NCBI GenBank assembly: GCA_017657125.1
Contig: JAGFNX010000103.1
Span: 227,823-291,822, forward strand
Source of the DNA: Scopulariopsis brevicaulis
Taxonomy: Eukaryota > Ascomycota > Sordariomycetes > Microascales > Microascaceae
Direction of reading: 5' to 3'
Length of the DNA: 64,000 nt
Shown here: positions 57,791 to 64,000 of the stretch, piece after piece
How the letters are laid out: every line of letters starts with the position of its first letter
How positions within the stretch are numbered: position 1 is the stretch's first letter
Translations under genes and position numbers: made by a program
The notes under the pieces: model-generated
Database searches by the model: none
The model's input: only the letters and a program-made list of their open reading frames with translations
What the model was told of the DNA's origin: nothing

Positions 57791-60700
57791 CGAAGCGCCG
57801 TGGGGGGGACGTAATGAAGCTTTGCATCGCGTCGCCGCCGATCTCTCCAGCTCTCGACCGGAATATGTGGGGCGCACGGTACGTTAGCATCAGCCGGCGC
57901 GGCTCACCTCGCCCGGCAACAGGTGCTTCTAGCCGCATCCCATACTCCTCCCAACGCCTCGCAGATCCAGGGTCCACGGGCGCATCAACGGAAGATTTAC
58001 ATGCGAATAGAGCCCACCCACTGACGTCGACCTCGTGTCAGCGCGCATTCGCGACGGCCAGTCCTCCGGAACAGACGGGCGGGCCCGGCCACTCGGACGG
58101 ACCCCGGCTTACCCACAAGCAAGCCACGAGGCGTGTTAAAGTCTGCTAGCGCCGCAAGCTAAAGTCGAGTCACCCTTGTAGCGGGAACGCACTGGGTGGC
58201 GACCTCGAATGGCGGCCCACTTAAAGCCGATACTAACAATTTTTCGTTGGGCGAGTTAAAACGCGGTGGTTGGCCGTTTCGGCGTGGGGATGGGGGCATG
58301 GCTGGTTAGGGTGTTTGGGCGCAGTGTGGCTTGGAGGTTGGGCGGATACGCGTAGCTTGCTAGATAATGCCCCCGAGTCATGAAATCGCGCAGCTGGGGA
58401 GGTTTTGGATGGAGGGCGGACAGCTCCGCCGGAAGGACTGAAGGATGGATCGTGATCGGCGGAAACGTCAGCCGCACCGTGCGTGCTCGGGCTGATTTCC
58501 ATGATTTCCGTTGGTGGCTGGTGAGCCGCTTCTCCGATGGGCGTCGGGGACCGGGACTGGGGACTGGGGCTGCGATGTTTGAGATCGTTGATGTCGGGGG
58601 ATCCTGGGGCTGGCTCTCGACCCAATGCCTGTTTGACATGGGTGGCCCTTGTCGGGGGGCCTGGTCGCCGGTTCCATGTTCGCGCTGTGTTGATGAGCTT
58701 GAACCCAGCTGGCGATGCAATGCTCATCGAGCCCGATGCAGGGCACGGTCATGACTATATGGAGCATCTTTGCACCATATTTACATGTGCACAACCTGAC
58801 GTTCCCTCGGCACCACCCGAAACCAATATTTCGTATTTCGCACAAGAATCCGCCCCTGGCTCCGGACATAAGCCCACGCAAGGGAGCAAACCTTGCGAGG
58901 AACAACGTGGCACGCCGGATCCTGTCGCCGGCGACACGAGCCCCATGGGGCAGGGAGACACGCACACACGAAGCGACACAAGGTAAGGAGAGACCGTAAA
59001 TAACAAAGGACCCGGTGGCAGGCATTGGTCCCCCCCTGCTTTTTCTTTGTCCCGTTTGTGTCACTTTTGGGATGGGGGGCCGGGGTTCGCGACACGCGGG
59101 GACCCCCTGGGGTCGAGACCGCGCGGCTCGGCTTGGGTTTGGGTTCGTTCGTTGCTGTGGGTTCTCCCGCATGCCAGCTGGACCGGTGGAGGGGACGGGA
59201 CCTGAGTGGTGGAATGCTGCGGAGGGTCCCTTGTGCATGAGGGGGTTCACATTGGGTCTGGATTCTGTCGCAGGGAGCGCTGGCGCGTATGTTGATGGGC
59301 GCGAGGAATAGCTCGTGAAGCCGGGCCGATCCACGTTAGAACAAACCGAAAAAAAAAGTAAGGAAAAGAAACAAGAGAAATAACGGATCGTCGGCCATGA
59401 GCTGCTGCTGCGCGACTGCAAATGCACCCCGTACGTCAGGAGAGCAGCGGAGGCGGCGGTCGATTGGCGCGGGGGGCGGGCATCGCATCCAGGGGAGGCG
59501 CAGGGATGACATGGAGCAGGGGGGGCCCCGCCAATTGCCTGGAACCGGTTCCCCAGACCTTCCTGTGAAAGGCGAACCTGTGTGGGCCGCCGCGGGAATA
59601 CGGACCTTTGCTTTTGGGCACGGAGTGGAATGCCCGCTTTTGGGCCGCAGAGAGGGTCGTCGCGAGGGTGAGCTGGACCTGCATTTGTGCCCTCCTCCCA
59701 ATGGACTGATTTGTGCAGACCGACTCGATGAGAAGCGGCGGAGGCCGGGGGATATCGGGCGGTTCTGGTCTTAGTTTCGTTCCTTTGAGTTCTTGGGGAT
59801 CTCCGGCGGTGAGAGTGTTGATCGAGGCCGACAGAGCGCGGTCCAGGAAACCCGAAACAGGTCCAAGCTCGGCCGGCAACGAATGGAGTCCGGAGGCGTG
59901 GGCCCCCGGCAAAGCTCTGATCGTGGAAATAACGCATTGTATCATGGATATTATGATGCTCGACATCCCGTTGTACGGCATGATCATGGGCGACACGGCG
60001 CGCACCGGCGTGAGCTTAACCACTGAGATCCAGGCGTGGCGGAGCCTGGCGTGGCGGCCTCGTCAAACAAGCATCAGATCGCCAGGAATTAGCGCAGGAT
60101 GCTCTCTCTGTATTATCCCCGAGACGCTACAGTACTAGTAGAACTTCCAGTCAGGTGGGCTGGGCCCAGCGCCAAGCTCACAGACAAGCTGAATCACTTA
60201 CAAGCCCGACTAGGCCGACTCCGGCATCATCACCGCGAAGCAGCGATCCGTGGAGATAAACTCGGTCGAGCCCAGCCCGTCAGCTCCGAAATAGCAAAAA
60301 CAGACTTCCGGAACCCGGCCGTGCCACCCATGAAGGTCCATGCGACCCCGTACCGGCCCTCCACGCAAGTACAGTGCCACATCCTTCCTGTTTCGATAGT
60401 TGGATGATGGATCCTACCCACCCCGAACCGGGCCTCAGGGAACGTCGAGCCAGGGTTGGTCGGCACAGTGTGTATTGAAACCCCCCCGACTAGCCCGCCG
60501 CCGCTCCCCACACCCCCCTGCCCATCCCTCTTTTCCCTTGTTTTTTACCCGCCTCTCTTTTGCCTTTCAGCGCTCCGCAGTGTCCGGCATACCTTGTCCA
60601 CATAATCCTCGTCCCTCCTTCCCACCTCCACCTCCATTACTCCCGCACCTCCGTCACTCCTTCCGCAACCGCCGCCCTTCCGTCCTACCAAATTCGCCTC

Positions 60701-60999
60701 TGATCTCATCATTCGCGAATTAATTTCCGTTTATTCCTCCAAAAACACAGCCGTCGACACCGAAGGGCTGTTTCGCATGGAAGAGGCCGACCGGATCGAT
60801 TACTTCATCGGCATCGCATTTTCGATGCGCCATCCGCTGGCGCCCGCGGCAAGGTTCTAGACTCGCTTACGAATCCTATCCCCGAGTCGAGTTTCACGTC
60901 TCACCACCTCTCGATGACCACGCCCTCGTCGTAGTGGACGCCGCCTCTTCTCCCTCCCCGTCGTCACCAACCTCCCGGCAAGTTCGAACGACGCGCAAG
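57791..60999. other. interval 57791-60999
   Basis: No supported gene. The longest frame in the region is 489 codons on the minus strand (59937-58468); its product is Arg/Pro/Ser-rich without domains and overlaps other frames, so I treat it as chance. From about 60480 to 60990 the DNA is CT-rich, with CCTCC and CTCC words, likely the promoter and leader of the RING gene. Confidence 0.4.
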
Positions 61000-62564
61000 A
61001 TGGGCGTGCTTCAACTACTCCTCACCCAGGCCACCCTCGTCCTCGCCAGAGCCGTCGAACACCAGATCCGGCAAGGCCCGCCTATACCCCCACCCGACGA
61101 CTCGTCCAGCTCCTCTTCATCGGCGACAAGCTCGGCGACCTCGACCTCGACCCAGCCGGCTCAGACCAGCTCGGGCGACAAGGACGACAAGGATGACGAC
61201 GGCGGCGGGGGAACGTCGCCGCTGCTCTTCTTTGTCGCCCTGGGCTTCGGTGTGGTCTTTACAAACCTATGGTGAGATGCCTCCAGCTTACCCCGGATTG
61301 TGATTTCCTGCGAACGCTGGCCGGCGGTCGTCGCGTGAAGCCTGCGGTCCCTCCGAACTCCCCACTAACGAGACTCAGGATTATCGTTGGTGTGAAATAC
61401 TGTTTCCGTTACAACGCCCGGAACCGCCAGATGCGAATGGCGGAAGACGGGGAACCGATCACGCTCGAGAACATGCCCCGACCGCACAGGCGACGCCGCG
61501 AGAAGAAGTTGATGACGATGGACGAGGTCAACGAGAAGTTCCCCATGATGAAGTACAAGAACTGGGTCTCGCAGAGGATGAGCGAGGGCCTGCCCACCGC
61601 AGGCGGTATCGACATGTCGAGCAGGCCAAATAGCGTGCGCTCTGTCGAGGGTGTCGTGCAGGCCAAGGAGCGGGAATCCGTCGACCAGCAGTCCGTGAGG
61701 AACCCCTCGCGGGGCAACGACACGTCCGAGGCAGCCGCCGAAGGCTCGCCGCAAGACGGCCCGAAGGGTTCGTCCGAGGAGAAGGAACTCAAGGACACCG
61801 AGATGACGCCCACCGCGGCGGGCCAGGGCTCCGCCGCCGAGCCCGGCCGATCACCGAGCGCCGACCACCCCAATCACCCCGATCACCCCGACCACGACAT
61901 GAGCGACGACGATGATGACGAACATATCAACGCGGCACTTCCGCCCGAATGTCTGGGAACCAGTGGTGACACCTGCGCCATCTGCATCGACACCCTCGAG
62001 GACGACGACGACGTCCGCGGCCTCACCTGTGGTCATGCATTCCATGCCGTCTGTGTGGACCCGTGGCTCACTAGTCGACGAGCATGCTGCCCACTCTGCA
62101 AGGCCGACTACTACGTCCCGAAGCCGCGGCCCCAGGCGGTTGACGCCAACGGAAACCCGATCGACGGTGGCGTGGGCCGCAACGCTCGAGGGAACATGCC
62201 GAATGCGCCCCCGCCCGCGTGGTACAACTTGAGGGGCCAGGGCATGCGCTTTTTCTCGTCCGGATTCGGACCGTCAAATCGCGGCGATACCGTGAGGCCA
62301 AGGGACCGCCGCAGGCCGACTCGTCCGCCCACGCAGTCGGAGCAGGCCCGGCCCACGAGACCCGCTAGGATCGCGTCTCAGCAAACCGAAGAAGCAGGTG
62401 CAGGCAACCGCTCGATATTCTCCCGGATACGACTGCCCCGGTTACGGAGGAACAGGGATAACCAGGACGGGGCGGTAGCGGCCCCGGCCCCGGCCCCGGC
62501 TCCCGGCGCTGAAGACCCGACTCCGTCGCAACTCGAAGCGAGAGGGCAGGCCCCTGCCACCTAG
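61000..62564 (+). CDS. membrane RING-H2 E3 ubiquitin ligase-like protein
   Basis: Exons 61000-61271 and 61379-62564 give 485 aa. The N-terminus (MGVLQLLLTQATLVLA) is a likely signal peptide. A Ser/Thr/Asp lumenal stretch leads to one membrane helix at about 74-97 (LLFFVALGFGVVFTNLW, then IIVGV), followed by a basic cytoplasmic flank (FRYNARNRQMRM). The RING-H2 finger lies at about 290-332: CAICIDTL, CGHAFHAVCVDPWL and CCPLCKADYY, with all eight zinc ligands. The layout (signal, short lumenal part, one TM, cytosolic RING) recalls PA-TM-RING ligases without the PA domain. Long Ser/Glu- and Arg/Pro-rich regions flank the RING. The 107-nt intron splits the TM, as shown by N-L-W|I-I-V-G. An apparent earlier start has no ATG. 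Confidence 0.9.
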
Positions 62565-63392
62565 CTGGCTCTATTGTTTAGCATGTATCTATGCACATAC
62601 CCCCACGGGCTCGGCCAACGAGCTCTACCTAAACAAACCAAGCCATCGATACCAACTGATCCGGGCTTGTCTCGGATGTCACGACCCATTTCCCTTTTGC
62701 CTTGATTTGAAGCATTCGGCTTTGTATATACCTCACGCTACGCACGGAGTTTCGGAGCATTCTGGCCCCTTTTTGTCACTTCTCCCTCCCACTTGTCTTT
62801 TTGTCGTTTTTGTGTTTTTAAGCTGGTAGAGAGCAGGGTTTATTTCATAGCTGGTAACGCGGGGGATTGCCGGGGAGAGGGAAAGGTGGGGATTAGGGAA
62901 GGTCTATAGCAGAAAGAAACAACGGCAACGGACCTTACTGTATAACCCGAACTACGTCTCGCGGTTCCCCTTCGCTGGGAGTGTGATGCCTCTGTGTATG
63001 AACTTTGGTTCTCGTTTTAGGAAAGTTTTGGCATGCGGTTGCTTTTGATCACGGCATACACTCCTTTGCTTTTCGAGCATTTTCGGGCTACTTTGCTTTT
63101 TGTGGTTTTGGGAGGATGGTGGGAACGGGTGGAAGTGGAGGTGGTTATTGGGTCCATAAAAGTATGGATATGCGTATGGCTATGACCTCTTACTTCGTCG
63201 TGCTCTGACTTTGGTTATGCATGCTTTGGGTCTGGATGTGAAGTGAAAATGGACTGAGCCTCTCCTCCGGGGCTGCATGCCGAGTCCAGTCGTGATGTTC
63301 ATAATGTACTAGTCTGGCCCTGACTATGGACGAGGAAGCCTTCCACTCCGGGGGTGGCCCATTGTAAGAACACACCCAGCCTCGAGGCGACC
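62565..63392. other. convergent 3' region 62565-63392
   Basis: Lies between the 3' ends of the RING and GPALPP genes. T-rich tracts at 62790-62830 and 63050-63110. No gene seen. Confidence 0.5.
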
Positions 63393-64000
63393 CTAAAGAT
63401 ACGACCCCTTCGAGAACCGATCCCCAAACCCCGCCGCCTTGCCCATAAACTCCCTCCTCTGCGCCGCCCCCAGCCGTCCCCCCAGCGCCATGTCCTTCTC
63501 CCGATCAAAAGGCCTCTGGCTAGGGTCATCCTCCTCCTCCTCCATCTTCCCCCTCAGCGTCCCCGCCTTCCGCGCCTCCTTCCTCTCGTCGTAAAGTGAT
63601 TTGCCGCGAGTTTGGGAGGTGTATTCCTCCACCCTCCGCCTCTTCTCCTCCTCCTCCTTTGATATAGCAGAGGAAGGGTTTGGGGTTGGGTCCGCGTCGC
63701 GGCCTAGGACCGCGTTCTGCAGGCGCGCGAGTTTCTCGGTGGGGGTTTCGGTCCAGATGGAGGGGACGCCGGAAGAGGGCGGGGCCGAGGCGCCGGGCCC
63801 GGAGCGGAAGGTGCGGTTCTTGAGTTTTGTAGGGTCCTGGGTGCGGGTGGTGGTTGGGGCGGGGGGCGCGAGCATCCAGTCGTCGCGCTTGCTTGGGGCC
63901 GGGGCGGCGGCGTCGGGGAGGGGCTGGGCGGGGCGCCGGGACTTGGAGGGGAGGGCGGGGCCGTAGTCTGAGTCCGAGTCCGAGTCGGAGGGTGGGGAGG
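63393..64000 (-). CDS. GPALPP-motif/DUF3752 protein, C-terminal part
   Basis: The open frame runs from the right edge to the stop at 63393; the start lies outside the window. The visible 201 residues begin PPSDSDSDSDYGPALPSK, holding a GPALP motif, and continue with KRDDWMLAPPA, the start of the DUF3752 domain (R-x-x-W-M-L-x-P-P). The rest is charged: KLKNRTFRSGPGAS, SIWTETPTEKLARLQ, YDERKEARKAGTLRGK and FDREKDMALGGRLG, all typical of the family. GPALPP1-type proteins are nuclear and poorly understood. No intron is visible in this part. Confidence 0.9.
   Translation of the reverse strand, partial: SPPSDSDSDSDYGPALPSKSRRPAQPLPDAAAPAPSKRDDWMLAPPAPTTTRTQDPTKLKNRTFRSGPGASAPPSSGVPSIWTETPTEKLARLQNAVLGRDADPTPNPSSAISKEEEEKRRRVEEYTSQTRGKSLYDERKEARKAGTLRGKMEEEEDDPSQRPFDREKDMALGGRLGAAQRREFMGKAAGFGDRFSKGSYL

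Noticed and set aside
59905..60023. Small hydrophobic frame on the minus strand (NGMSSIIISMIQCVISTI)
   Set aside because: Resembles short fungal Ile-rich membrane peptides but lacks their Cys-rich end and any clear start; too short to support.
10..64000. Transposons, terminal repeats, CRISPR arrays, rRNA genes
   Set aside because: No reverse transcriptase or transposase motifs, no long direct or inverted repeats, no spaced identical repeats and no 5S-like sequence were noticed.

Overview
The window is nuclear DNA of a filamentous ascomycete (Pezizomycotina, probably Sordariomycetes). Evidence: GC-rich coding sequence; many 50-120 nt introns with GTATGT/GTAAGT donors and CTAAC/CTGAC branch points; an intron-bearing tRNA-Phe; and lineage markers such as the TEA-domain conidiation regulator AbaA, a fungal rhodopsin-domain membrane protein and a TRI101-type acyltransferase. 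I found 17 protein-coding genes with supported structures (one cut by the right edge), one tentative spliced small gene, one tRNA, and a decayed protein-kinase relic. Exon boundaries were set by hand from splice signals, reading phase and family similarity.

Left part (1-20.2 kb): a 73-aa 4F5/zinc-binding protein; a 2-oxoglutarate/Fe(II) oxygenase (-); UTP17/NAN1 (-), divergent across 343 bp from RPB10 (+); a 5.8-kb interval holding tRNA-Phe(GAA); a 676-aa fungal protein with a repeated ACW-L motif; a tentative 51-aa protein; a protein with a Myb-like head and Gly/Gln-rich repeats (-); and a lysine-methyltransferase-like enzyme (-).

Middle part (20.2-42 kb): an ELL-type RNA polymerase II elongation factor (-); an 8.9-kb stretch with no recognisable gene; an LC8 dynein light chain in seven tiny exons (-), divergent from MRD1 (+); and abaA (+) behind a long leader with BrlA- and AbaA-type sites.

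Right part (42-64 kb): a BAHD/TRI101-like acyltransferase (-); a rhodopsin-domain protein (-); a 4.9-kb gap; a secreted protein with a His N-terminus and LPMO-like look (+); cyclophilin PPIase H (-); a 5.8-kb gap with the kinase relic; a membrane RING-H2 protein (+); and the C-terminal part of a GPALPP/DUF3752 protein (-).

Functional themes: ribosome production and transcription (UTP17, RPB10, MRD1, ELL), housekeeping (LC8, cyclophilin, methyltransferase) and development or environment (abaA, rhodopsin-domain, secreted His-brace candidate). I see no biosynthetic cluster, intact transposon, CRISPR or defence operon. The most unusual items are the ACW-repeat protein, the His-brace candidate, the kinase relic and genes with exons too short for ORF calling.
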